A stretch of 64,000 nucleotides of DNA from Variovorax sp. WS11 (GTDB lineage Bacteria; Pseudomonadota; Gammaproteobacteria; Burkholderiales; Burkholderiaceae_C). Within the stretch, counting starts at the first letter, position 1. The number at the start of each line of letters is the position of its first letter. A program made the translations under genes and the position numbers. Positions 34,728 through 42,784 of the stretch are shown in pieces. The notes below the pieces were generated by a model. It did no database searches. It was not told where the DNA came from and saw nothing but the letters and a program-made list of their open reading frames with translations. The stretch covers positions 2,418,001 to 2,482,000 of the forward strand of contig NZ_JAAGOW010000001.1 of the NCBI RefSeq assembly GCF_010499245.1. Reading direction: 5' to 3'.

Positions 34728-35174
34728 TCATTTCTTCATGGCCTTGATGTCGGCCTTTCCCTTCGCCTGTTCTGCCTTGGCCTGCTTCACGCAAGCGGCC
34801 TTGGCATCGCCCTTCTGGTCGTCGCATTTCTCCTTGGCGACGCCATAGACGGCCTCCACCTTCGCCTCGGCGACCTTGCGCGCATTGCTGTCGCTGGGCT
34901 TGCGCTGCTGGTCGAGTTCAGCCTTGGCAATCTTCTCCTTGCCCTTGGCTTCCTCGGTGCAGACGTCCTTGGCGTTGCCCTTCATGGTGTCGCACTGAGC
35001 CTTGGCCGCCTTGTATTCGGCTGCGATCTTGTCGCGGTCGGCCTTGTACGCGGCGTCGGCCGGGCCGAGCGTCGCCGGCGGCTGTGGCGGTGGCGGCGTG
35101 CTGACCTGCGCGCCACTCTGGACGGCAACCAGGCACGAAGATGCAATGGCGAACATCAACAACAGCTTTTTCAT
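34728..35174 (-). CDS. Small periplasmic Lys/Ala-rich protein with paired Cys repeats
   Basis: 148 residues. A signal peptide (MKKLLLMFAIASSCLVAVQSGA) is followed by a PPPPQPP stretch and a helical, Lys-rich body with two similar units, each with a Cys-10-Cys pair (CDTMKGNAKDVC and CDDQKGDAKAAC). The regular helix and the Cys pairs suggest a disulfide-stapled helical hairpin. Common as a hypothetical protein in Comamonadaceae; function unknown. GAGGAG precedes the ATG. Confidence 0.8.
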   Translation of the reverse strand: MKKLLLMFAIASSCLVAVQSGAQVSTPPPPQPPATLGPADAAYKADRDKIAAEYKAAKAQCDTMKGNAKDVCTEEAKGKEKIAKAELDQQRKPSDSNARKVAEAKVEAVYGVAKEKCDDQKGDAKAACVKQAKAEQAKGKADIKAMKK

Positions 35175-35283
35175 GATGGTCTCCTCGACGCCGACAGGTT
35201 GTAGGGACCCCATGTTCCTGCTTGAACTTCAGCGTCATCGTCAATGTGGGTGAGATGGCGAAGGAACCAGTCGCGCGCGAGCG

Positions 35284-35535
35284 ACGATCGGCGAGCAACC
35301 CGATGTCGAACCGCAGCTGGCGCATGTGTTCATCGACCGCTTCTTCTTTGGCGGTCAGCAGGTCCGCCAGCAGGGTGGCCAGGCGAGCCGCGTTGAGCTC
35401 TTGGACCACCTCGCGATTGCGTGGGCTGAATCGACTGCTCCCGCTGCCATGCGCAAACAGCACAATGCCACGCGCCGCAGGGGGCAGGGCCAAGTCGGCT
35501 TCGAGCATGGCCTCGCGCACCGCGATCCGAACCGC
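35284..35535 (-). pseudogene. 5' remnant of a dienelactone hydrolase-type alpha/beta-hydrolase
   Basis: The frame reads LPPAARGIVLFAHGSGSSRF, then SPRNREVVQEL, LATLLADLLTAKEEAVDE and LRFDIGLLADR, which is the recognisable first 80 residues of a hydrolase family often paired with phosphoribosyltransferases. After about 35284 the similarity stops and an unrelated reading follows. The catalytic Ser and later residues are gone. It starts just after the hemerythrin stop. Confidence 0.6.
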
Positions 35536-35569
35536 AAGCTGTCCGCTCGATTTCTTTGCGGCGTCCAGG

Positions 35570-36064
35570 TCAGGCGGCCGCTCCGGTGAGCTCGCCCATC
35601 AGCTCTTCCTTGCGAGTCTCCAGCTGCTCGCGCATGGCGACCAGGTCGAGTCCCCGGGCCGCGCGCGCCTTGACGAAGATCTCGTTGCGCTCTTCCTTCA
35701 CATGGTGGTCGATGTACTCGCCGAGGACCGTGACCTTGGCGTCGAACTTGTCGTCGACCTCGGCCGCGTCCTGGATCTGTGCGATCAGGTCCTTGGCGCT
35801 CGCGTGCTCGACCTCGGCTTCGTCGAGCAGGTCGGTGTCCTTGATGGCCTCTCGCAGGGCGGGATAGAAGATCTCTTCCTCGATCTGCGCATGCACGGTC
35901 AGCTCCATGCAGATCTGGTTGGCGAGGTCGCGCTTCTTCTGGGACGCACTGGCCGCCTTCGAGCTAGCCAGCGTCTCGTACTCCTTGAACATCTTCCTCA
36001 CGTTGCGGTGGTCGCTGTCGAGCAGGCTGCAGGCGTCGGGCTCTGGGCGTTTGGTGGTGGGCAT
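35570..36064 (-). CDS. Hemerythrin HHE domain protein
   Basis: 164 residues, four-helix bundle with the di-iron His pattern: LLDSDHRNVRKMFKEYE (His about 19), MELTVHAQIEEEIFYPAL (His, Glu), EVEHASAKDLI (His) and EYIDHHVKEERNEIF (His-His, Glu). Such cytosolic proteins bind O2 or sense oxygen or iron. GGAG lies 8 bases before the ATG. It is not in an evident operon; the next reading frame on the same strand is a hydrolase remnant. Confidence 0.9.
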   Translation of the reverse strand: MPTTKRPEPDACSLLDSDHRNVRKMFKEYETLASSKAASASQKKRDLANQICMELTVHAQIEEEIFYPALREAIKDTDLLDEAEVEHASAKDLIAQIQDAAEVDDKFDAKVTVLGEYIDHHVKEERNEIFVKARAARGLDLVAMREQLETRKEELMGELTGAAA

Positions 36065-36179
36065 CGTGGGCTCCAATGGTGGGGTGGTTGCGGGGAAGCA
36101 CAGCTTGTGATGACGTGATCGGGCCTCGCGTAGGAACGCGCCGCGGGAGAAATATCGACAAAGCGGAAGGGGCGGGAAC

Positions 36180-36344
36180 GCAGCGCTTCGCCGCCAACTC
36201 AGCCGTGTGGAAGCCGACGAGATCCGTTCGGGCGAGGAAGCCGTTCGCGACGGCTCGGCGCGCCTCGTGTTCGCCACGCCGGAGAGGCTTGCCGACGCCG
36301 GCTTCGCGGCACTGCTCCGGGGCCGCGAGATCTCCCTGCCCTAG
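36180..36344 (+). pseudogene. Fragment of a RecQ-like superfamily 2 helicase gene
   Basis: The frame reads VEADEIRSGEEAVRDGSARL followed by VFATPERLADAGFAALLRGREISL and a stop. This is the segment around motif Ib/II of DEAD/RecQ helicases (threading to the ATPERL motif just before the DExH box). Neither the Walker A region nor the rest of the enzyme is present. The end overlaps the convergent lectin-like gene by 4 bases. It is an orphan scrap left by a deletion or rearrangement. Confidence 0.55.
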
Positions 36345-37027
36345 TTCGTGGCGAAGCAGTACAGCAAGCCGTCCCCGCCCGTTCCGCGCAAGGCCTGCTG
36401 GCTGCACCCGCCGCGCGATTGATGCGAGGAGTTCCACGACGTGGACCAGGGGTCCGTCGTCGGGCCCGAGCGGTCGTGATGGCCCACGATGGTGACCCCT
36501 TCGGCGCCGCTGCGCGTCCAGTTCCCGCAGGTCATGTCGGTGTCGTTCGGCGAGAAGGCCGTTCCGTCCGCGCGCGAACCCGTCAGGATGTCGTGGCGGT
36601 TGGGCGTATCGCCGCGCCCAAGGACGAGCTCTCCCTTCTCGTTCAGCGCGGTCTGCTTGGAGATGTTGTTGGCGCCGTGCAATTGATCGACATCACGTGC
36701 GATCAAATCGCCCTTCGCGTTGCTCCAGGGACCCTTGCCGATCCGGTCGCGCGCATTGACGGTGGGCACGCCGTCCTTGCCCTGGGTGCTCAGGTAGGCG
36801 CGCCAGGTCTTGCCGCCCGCACCGGCCGCCGACGCCAGCGATTGGCAATGGCGGTCCGCCCCTTCCAGCCCGCCCAGATCGGCGCCCTTGCCGGCGCCGA
36901 CGCTGGTCACGAAGAAACCCATCCCTGCGCTTCCCATCCCGCCGGACTTCATCGCCGTACACGCTGCAACGGCAAGGGGGAGGCCAATCAATACGGCCCG
37001 CAGGGGCCAGGAAAGACGTTTTGCCAT
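36341..37027 (-). CDS. Lectin-like lipoprotein
   Basis: 228 residues. The lipobox LAVAAC gives lipidation at Cys23. The mature part has MGFFVTSVGAGKGADLGGLEGADRHC, KTWRAYLSTQG, GPWSNAKGDLIARDV and four further Cys, which is the arrangement of the bacterial lectin/endostatin-like (C-type-lectin-fold) family, full length. Probably surface-exposed and glycan-binding or adhesive, though the ligand is unknown. It is not in an operon. Confidence 0.8.
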   Translation of the reverse strand: MAKRLSWPLRAVLIGLPLAVAACTAMKSGGMGSAGMGFFVTSVGAGKGADLGGLEGADRHCQSLASAAGAGGKTWRAYLSTQGKDGVPTVNARDRIGKGPWSNAKGDLIARDVDQLHGANNISKQTALNEKGELVLGRGDTPNRHDILTGSRADGTAFSPNDTDMTCGNWTRSGAEGVTIVGHHDRSGPTTDPWSTSWNSSHQSRGGCSQQALRGTGGDGLLYCFATN

Positions 37028-37244
37028 GGTTCGTCTCCTTCGTCGATGGATTGTTGTTCGCGCCGTGGCTCGGCGACCTGCTTCAGGCTGGGCGAATTAT
37101 GGGAGCGGCACGCGGGGTTGAACAGCGGGGTTGCCCCCGGAAGACCCGCCGCGATTCGCGACGATCTTGTTACTCCCGGCCGCGCTCCCGTTCGGGAGAG
37201 ACTTGTTCGCATCGAAGCCCGATGACTTTGAAAGGACAAGAGAA

Positions 37245-37658
37245 ATGACTCAGGCCTACACCGGCGGCTGCGCGTGCGGCGCGATCCGCTACGAGATCTC
37301 AGGCGAGCCGATCTTCCAGAACCACTGCCAGTGCCGCGACTGCCAGCACAAGAGCGGCACCGGCCACGGCTCGTACCTCACCTTCCCGCGCGGCGGCGTG
37401 AAGCACAGCGGCCAGGCCACGCTGTGGAACATGGTCGGCGACAGCGGCAACGTCAAGACCCGGGCGTTCTGTCCGACCTGCGGCTCACCCGTGTACATGA
37501 CCTTCGCAGCGATGCCCGACGTCTTCACCGTGCACGCCGCGAGCCTCGACGATCCCGGCCGCTATCGGCCGCAGGTGGTCACGTATGCCGTGCGAGGGCA
37601 CGAATGGGATTCCTTGGATCCGGCATTGCCGAAGTTCGACAGGATGCCGCCGATGTGA
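37245..37658 (+). CDS. GFA-family (glutathione-dependent formaldehyde-activating-like) zinc protein
   Basis: 137 residues. The family's Cys pattern is complete: GGCACGAIRYEI (C-x-C), NHCQCRDCQHKSG (CxxC type) and AFCPTCGSPVY (CxxC), giving the two zinc sites of CENP-V/GFA proteins. Members bind glutathione adducts; true formaldehyde activation is shown only for Gfa. AAAGGA precedes the ATG. It is a lone gene. Confidence 0.9.
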   Translation: MTQAYTGGCACGAIRYEISGEPIFQNHCQCRDCQHKSGTGHGSYLTFPRGGVKHSGQATLWNMVGDSGNVKTRAFCPTCGSPVYMTFAAMPDVFTVHAASLDDPGRYRPQVVTYAVRGHEWDSLDPALPKFDRMPPM

Positions 37659-37670
37659 GGGCAGGCGCCC

Positions 37671-38249
37671 TCAGCCGCGCGTGACCTCGACGCTGTACAG
37701 ACCCCACGGGCACAGGGCGAAGCGTTCCTTCAGCGGCTTGTCCTTGAACGCGGCCAGCGTATCGGCCTCGAAGATCGCCCATAACGGCCCCAGTCCACCG
37801 AGCGCGAGCGGGGCGCCATCCATCTCGGTGGCCACGATCATCCGGTAGCTGCGTGCGTCGGCCATGCGCATGGGCACGACATAGCCGTCCACCGCGCGCA
37901 GGGCCAGCATCGCGTCGGCGGCGACGCCCGCGGCCTCCATCACGCTGGTCAGCAAGGGGCCGGCGAGCGCGTGCACCTTGGCGTCGTACTCGAGCGTCGG
38001 CTTGATGCGGACCACCGGCAGGCGGCGCAAGGCCTCGGCGTCGAAGACGTAGGCCTTGTCGAACTTGACGCCGTGCTTCGCCATCAACTGGTCGAGCGCG
38101 GGATCGACGGGGCCGCGGTTGGTCTTGCCGACTGCGCCGCTGACGGTGAGGAGGCCGGGGCCCTTCGGGGTCTTGTCTGCCGCCGACGCGTGGAGGGAAG
38201 AGAACGATGCGGCGAGTGCCGCGGTGCCGAGGAAATGTCGTTTGTTCAT
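37671..38249 (-). CDS. Exported protein with molybdopterin-oxidoreductase-like fold, small
   Basis: 192 residues. Signal peptide (MNKRHFLGTAALAASFSSLHASA) then LTVSGAVGKTNRG and FDKAYVFDAEALRRLP, VDGYVVPMRMADARSY and FALCPWGLYSVEV, a pattern seen in small periplasmic proteins resembling the sulfite-oxidase-fold molybdopterin domain. The cofactor Cys is not evident, so cofactor binding is doubtful. It faces the GFA gene convergently; function unknown. Confidence 0.7.
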   Translation of the reverse strand: MNKRHFLGTAALAASFSSLHASAADKTPKGPGLLTVSGAVGKTNRGPVDPALDQLMAKHGVKFDKAYVFDAEALRRLPVVRIKPTLEYDAKVHALAGPLLTSVMEAAGVAADAMLALRAVDGYVVPMRMADARSYRMIVATEMDGAPLALGGLGPLWAIFEADTLAAFKDKPLKERFALCPWGLYSVEVTRG

Positions 38250-38549
38250 CGGGCGATTGTGGAGTGAGGCGCCATCGCGGGGAAGCACTTCGTGCCGCCG
38301 ACGGGAGTTCGGTTTTGGCGACGTCGCGGCGATCAAGCAAGAGGCCGTGCCAAAGCGCCTGGGCTTCGGCGGCGCGCCACCGAAGCCGCGGCGTCCTCTC
38401 TCCGGTGGAGGTGCGGTCTCGCCGATCGCGGTACACCACAGCACCGTCGAAACCGACATCGACAACAGCGTGTACCTGCAGCATCCGATGCGCCGGCTGC
38501 GGCCGGGTACCAGGCGGTAGTTCGCGGCCCCAAGTCCGAGGAGAACATC
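38250..38549. other. Interval with one strong palindrome
   Basis: 300 bases upstream of both the exported protein (minus) and the large membrane protein (plus). It must hold both promoters. The only marked structure is the palindrome at 38362-38387. No gene is supported. Confidence 0.4.
38362..38387. repeat. GC-rich palindrome (GGCTTCGG...CCGAAGCC)
   Basis: 26 bases with GGCTTCGG at 38362-38369 and CCGAAGCC at 38380-38387 around GGCGCGCC; only the base pair at the edge of the core is mismatched. Less perfect pairing extends outwards. It lies in non-coding DNA and has the look of a REP-like element; no second copy was seen in the window. Confidence 0.55.
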
Positions 38550-40139
38550 ATGCCCAGCCTGTCCGAAATGATTGCCGACGCCGAGGTACTCGCCCAACAC
38601 GCGCTGCGCCAGAACGTCGCATTGCCGGCAGGCACCGCTGACGTACTCCTGGCCGCCAGAAGGAACCAGGCCGCCATCGCAGTTCCCGGTGCGGCGGACC
38701 GCGATGCCTTCTACCGGGCGTTCGGCGATGCGGTGGCGGGCTTGAACACGACACCGGGCGACATTCGCGCACAGGTGAGCCGCGTCGCCCGCATGCGGCC
38801 CCTGGCCGATGCCGCGCAGCGCCTCCTGACCTTTGCCGCCGGCAATGGCCGAAAGGTGGAGGACGAAATCCGCAAGCCCCTGGTGCTCATCGGTGCCGCT
38901 GTCGACAGCGGCATGCCGACTGCGGAGCAGGAGCAGGAGTTCATGAAGGCGTATGAAGGGCTGACGATCGCGCTGGCGCCCATTACCGAAGAAACGCTGG
39001 ACGCCTCGACGACCCGCCTGCCGACCGTCGTTGGACTCTACAAGGCGAAAGGGCTGGAAAAGCTGCAGTCCTGGACCCTGGGGCGCATCTTGAGCGTGCT
39101 GGTGTTCATGGGCGTGCTGTGGGGGACCTGCGTGGCGTTGAGCTTCTACTTCCAGGGCTCGTTCGCATTGAACCGGTACAAGGAGCTGCAGGAAATCGTC
39201 GTCAAGCTCACGCGCGACATTCCCGTGATGAAGGCCGCTCTTCAGGCAGCGGCCCGACCTATCGCCCCCGGCGCCACGGGCGTCGCGACTGCCGCATTCA
39301 ATGACAAGCGTGCGCCCCGCGTTGGGGCAACCCCTGCGGCCGCCCCTGCAGCGACAGCGGGCCAAGGCGGAACTGCCGCCACGTCGCTTGAGGCCGCCAA
39401 CAAGGCCACGTCGGATGCCACGATCGCAGTGACCATCGCTTCCCTCGAACTTGCTCGCGCAAAAGAGGAACTCGCAACCATTCCCGACCGGCTGGCCAGT
39501 TGGGCCGCCAGTTCCTGTCTGGACTCGAACCCCATTGCGAAGCTCGTGCTGTGCAGCGACGTGGAAAAAGCCAAAGGGGACCAAGCCAAGGCCCGTGCGG
39601 AACGGACCCCGGAGCGCGTTGGTCCCGCTCCAGGACGTGCAGCCGCACTGCCGACCACCGATGTCAGCACAACGCCGGCATCCCATCCCGGCGGCGGGAT
39701 GGCATTCGCGGTCCTCTCGACGCCCGGGCCATCCGACGCCGCCAAGGTGGAGCAGGCTCGAACGGTGGCTTCGCGCCTGAGCGACGTGTACCTGCCGTTG
39801 CTGCTGGGCTGGCTTGGCGCCCATGCCTTCATCCTGCGCAGGATGAGCAAGGAGATCACCGCCAGGACCTTTGCCAAGGGCTCTGGTTTCAACCACCTGG
39901 TTCGCCTGGGTCTTGGCGCGCTGGCAGGACTCGCGTCCACGTGGCTGCTGACGCCGGAATCCGTCAGCAGCCTCCTGTCGGCCCAGGAGGCCGTCGTGGG
40001 TGGCACCACACAGGCCAAGAAGCTGCCTATCTGGGCCCTCGCCTTCGTCGCCGGCTACGGCATCGAGCTGGTCTTCGCCTTCATGGACCGCATCATCGCG
40101 GCGTTCACCGCCAAAGACCCCAACGCTCCAGCCACCTGA
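38550..40139 (+). CDS. Large unknown inner-membrane protein
   Basis: 529 residues. A helical N-terminal domain (about 1-175), a membrane segment at about 179-201, a long Ala/Thr/Pro-rich extramembrane region (about 205-415, with helix and low-complexity linkers and two Cys), and three C-terminal membrane segments (about 425-445, 465-482, 500-520). GAGGAGAA precedes the ATG. I do not recognise the family. The topology, two large soluble lobes held by membrane helices, suggests a structural or sensory role. Confidence 0.7.
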   Translation: MPSLSEMIADAEVLAQHALRQNVALPAGTADVLLAARRNQAAIAVPGAADRDAFYRAFGDAVAGLNTTPGDIRAQVSRVARMRPLADAAQRLLTFAAGNGRKVEDEIRKPLVLIGAAVDSGMPTAEQEQEFMKAYEGLTIALAPITEETLDASTTRLPTVVGLYKAKGLEKLQSWTLGRILSVLVFMGVLWGTCVALSFYFQGSFALNRYKELQEIVVKLTRDIPVMKAALQAAARPIAPGATGVATAAFNDKRAPRVGATPAAAPAATAGQGGTAATSLEAANKATSDATIAVTIASLELARAKEELATIPDRLASWAASSCLDSNPIAKLVLCSDVEKAKGDQAKARAERTPERVGPAPGRAAALPTTDVSTTPASHPGGGMAFAVLSTPGPSDAAKVEQARTVASRLSDVYLPLLLGWLGAHAFILRRMSKEITARTFAKGSGFNHLVRLGLGALAGLASTWLLTPESVSSLLSAQEAVVGGTTQAKKLPIWALAFVAGYGIELVFAFMDRIIAAFTAKDPNAPAT

Positions 40140-40207
40140 GGCGCAACGACAAAGGCGCGCGCGGTGCTCGATACCCGCCGCGCTCTTGTGCGTCGCACCG
40201 GTCTCGT

Positions 40208-42574
40208 TCAGAAACGCTCAGGCAGCCCCATCGCCGGATCGCTCACCGAGTGCCCGCCCGTCTCCACCCGACCGGCGAAGCGGCGGTAGAAGGCGGCGTC
40301 GGCATCGCAGGTCACCACGAAGTCGTACCAGTTGCCGGTGGCGTCGAGGCTCCAGCGCATGGTGGCGTCGTCGCCACCGTTGAGGCGGACGCTCCACGGG
40401 CCGCGCGGCCCGTGGCCGCGACCGTCATCGTCGCGATCATCGTGGCGGCGGTCATCATGATCGTCGCGCCCGTCCTTGCCGCCGGCCCCATGGCCATCGA
40501 GGCGGGGATAGGCGCCGTTGTGCTGCACGGTGAAGCGGCAATCGCGCCGGCCGTCGTTGCGCAGCTTCAGGTAGATGTCGCCCTTGCGCGCGTCGTAGCC
40601 CACGCGGATCTCGGGCAGCGGCGCGCCGCCGGCACGCAAGCGGTTGAGGTCGCCCTTGAAGTGGCGATGGAAGCCGTTGGGGCCGAGCACCCACAGGTCG
40701 TACAGGCCGGCATCGTCGGTCATCGCGGCCCAGTCGCCGCTAAGCTGCTTGCCCGGCTCGACCATGTAGCGGCGCGGCAGACGGTCTGCCAGGTGCAGCT
40801 TGTCGTAGACGTGGAACACGGCGGCGGCGCGGCCGCTGTTGGCGAACTGCAGCTGGACGCGGCCGTTGAGCGCATCGGCGCGCGCGCTGGCGTGCAGCTC
40901 GTAGGGCAGGGCGCGCGAGGGACGCACGCCGGTGGCCTGCAGCGGCAGGGCGAGGTCGGTCGGAGGCACGATCTTCGGCAGCGCCTGCTGGGCCGCCGTC
41001 AGCGCATCCACCTCGGCCTTGGTCCTGCGGCCCGCCAGGGTGGGCAGCGGCTCGTCGTTGGGTCGCTCGAAGTTGAAGGCGCTGGTGAGGTCGCTGCAGA
41101 CGGCGCGGCGGTAGGCGCCGATCTGCGGCTCGGCCACGCCGAAGACCTTTTCGAGGAAGAGCAGCGTCGAGGTGTGGTCGCAGACCTGCGAGTTGACCCA
41201 GCCGCCACGGCTCCACGGGGACACCACCCACAGCGGCACGCGCGGGCCGGGGCCGTAGGGGCGGCCATCGATGGCGGGCTGGCTCGTGGTGGCGGGCGTG
41301 TAGTTGTGATATTCGACAGCCACGTCGGCCTCTGCCATCGTGGTGCCGCCGGCCAGCGTGCCATCGGGATTGCGCGAGGGCGCGGAGGGCGAGGGCAGGT
41401 GGTCGAAGAAGCCGTCGTTCTCGTCGAAGTTGATCAAGAGGACGGTCTTGCTCCAGACCTCGGGGTTGGCCGTCAGCGCATCCAGCACCTGCTGCACGTA
41501 CCAGCCGCCCTTCGCGGGGCTCGACGGGCCGGGGTGCTCGCTGTAGGCCGAGGGCGCGATGATCCACGACACCGCGGGCAGCTTGCCGTTCTGGATGTCC
41601 TCGCGGAAAGTCTCCAGGAAGCCGTAGGGCATAGTGTTGTGGAAGCCCTTGGCCAGCGGGCTGAGCGCGTCGTCGACGACCGGGTCGTAGAACGGGCCGG
41701 CCGCGGTCACGGGCTGGGTGATGTCGGTGGCCGGCACGTAGACGGGGCGGCGGGCCGGCGGCATCTGCTCGACGGCGGTGCGCCAATGGCGAAAGCCCAT
41801 CATCTCGTTGCAGCCGAAGTTGTCGATCAGGCTCTGGTAGACCTTCCACTTCACGCCGGCCTTCTCGAGCCGATCGGCATAGGTGGTCCAGGTCCAGCCT
41901 TGGGTGGAGGCGCCGATGTCGTTGCCGGCGTTGAACTGGTTGTTCAAGGCCGCGACCTGCACCTTGCTGCCGTCGACCGGGCTGACGCCGTTCGGGCCAT
42001 TGGTGCCGCTCCAGTAGAACAGCCGGTTGGCGATGGTGCCGGTGTGCATGCCGCAGTGGTAGTGGTCGCACAGCGTGAAGGCATCGGCCAGCGCGCGCTG
42101 GAACGGGACCTCCGCGGCTTCGTAGTAGCCCATCGACAGCTGGTTCTTCGCGTCCGGCCACTTGTACATGCGGCCGTGGTCCCACGCCGCCTGCGAATCG
42201 GACCAGGCGTGCGGCGTGCTGCCGGCGCGCTGCGCGTTGCCCTTGCTCTCGTCGAGGTGGTAGGGCACGAAGGTGCTCGGCGGCGTGGTCTTGGTGTAGG
42301 TCTGGTGGAAGACGTTCTTGCCGTTGGGCGTCGGGACGGCGAAGCGGTCGCCGAAGCCGCGCACCCCCTTGAAGGTGCCGAAGTAGCTGTCGAAGGAGCG
42401 GTTCTCCTGCATCAGCAGCACCACGTGCTTGACGTCCTTGACGGTGCCGGTGTCGTGGTGGGCGGGGATGGCCAGCGCGCGGCGGATGCTGGGGGGAAAG
42501 GCCGCCAGGGTGGCGGCGGCGATGCCGGTGGTGGCGGTGCTCTGGAGGAATTTGCGGCGTGAGTTCGTGGTCAT
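40208..42574 (-). CDS. Phosphocholine-specific phospholipase C, Tat-exported
   Basis: 788 residues. Tat signal (TNSRRKFLQSTA), then the alkaline-phosphatase-superfamily PLC core (VKHVVLLMQENRSFDSYFG with the nucleophile region, DHYHCGMHTGTIANR, LLINFDENDGFFDH, PLWVVSPWSRGGWV) and two DUF756-type C-terminal domains (from about 560). Hydrolyses phosphatidylcholine or sphingomyelin to phosphocholine. Between about 690 and 725 the C-terminal domain carries an unusual Asp/His/Arg/Gly-rich insert. The PhoB-like palindrome upstream (42618-42633) fits phosphate control. It is divergent from an unknown gene. Confidence 0.9.
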   Translation of the reverse strand: MTTNSRRKFLQSTATTGIAAATLAAFPPSIRRALAIPAHHDTGTVKDVKHVVLLMQENRSFDSYFGTFKGVRGFGDRFAVPTPNGKNVFHQTYTKTTPPSTFVPYHLDESKGNAQRAGSTPHAWSDSQAAWDHGRMYKWPDAKNQLSMGYYEAAEVPFQRALADAFTLCDHYHCGMHTGTIANRLFYWSGTNGPNGVSPVDGSKVQVAALNNQFNAGNDIGASTQGWTWTTYADRLEKAGVKWKVYQSLIDNFGCNEMMGFRHWRTAVEQMPPARRPVYVPATDITQPVTAAGPFYDPVVDDALSPLAKGFHNTMPYGFLETFREDIQNGKLPAVSWIIAPSAYSEHPGPSSPAKGGWYVQQVLDALTANPEVWSKTVLLINFDENDGFFDHLPSPSAPSRNPDGTLAGGTTMAEADVAVEYHNYTPATTSQPAIDGRPYGPGPRVPLWVVSPWSRGGWVNSQVCDHTSTLLFLEKVFGVAEPQIGAYRRAVCSDLTSAFNFERPNDEPLPTLAGRRTKAEVDALTAAQQALPKIVPPTDLALPLQATGVRPSRALPYELHASARADALNGRVQLQFANSGRAAAVFHVYDKLHLADRLPRRYMVEPGKQLSGDWAAMTDDAGLYDLWVLGPNGFHRHFKGDLNRLRAGGAPLPEIRVGYDARKGDIYLKLRNDGRRDCRFTVQHNGAYPRLDGHGAGGKDGRDDHDDRRHDDRDDDGRGHGPRGPWSVRLNGGDDATMRWSLDATGNWYDFVVTCDADAAFYRRFAGRVETGGHSVSDPAMGLPERF

Positions 42575-42617
42575 GTTGTTCGCGTGCGGTGTGCCCTTCG
42601 AGCCTAGGAAAGCGCGA

Positions 42618-42633
42618 TGTCACAACCGTGACG
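42618..42633. promoter_or_regulatory. Possible Pho box or dyad between divergent genes
   Basis: TGTCACAACCGTGACG, with GTCAC at 42619-42623 and its inverse GTGAC at 42628-42632. It lies between the phospholipase C start and the unknown gene at 42785. A TGTCA-type repeat near phospholipase C would fit PhoB control, but it is a dyad rather than the usual direct repeat, so this is weak. Confidence 0.25.
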
Positions 42634-42784
42634 CGATGTGTGGGACGACCGGCCGTCCGTCTTCGGGCAAGGCCTACTTCTTTCGTCGGATCGCAGGGGC
42701 GGCCTCGACTGCCTAAGATCACAGCCGCCCTCGCCAAGCCAGGGCCGCCCGGCGCCGTTCCGCCGACAGACCCGGAGGAGTGCC

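Noticed and set aside
39500..42562. Open frame of over 1000 codons on the plus strand opposite phospholipase C
   Set aside because: Antisense shadow; the phospholipase frame has all family motifs.
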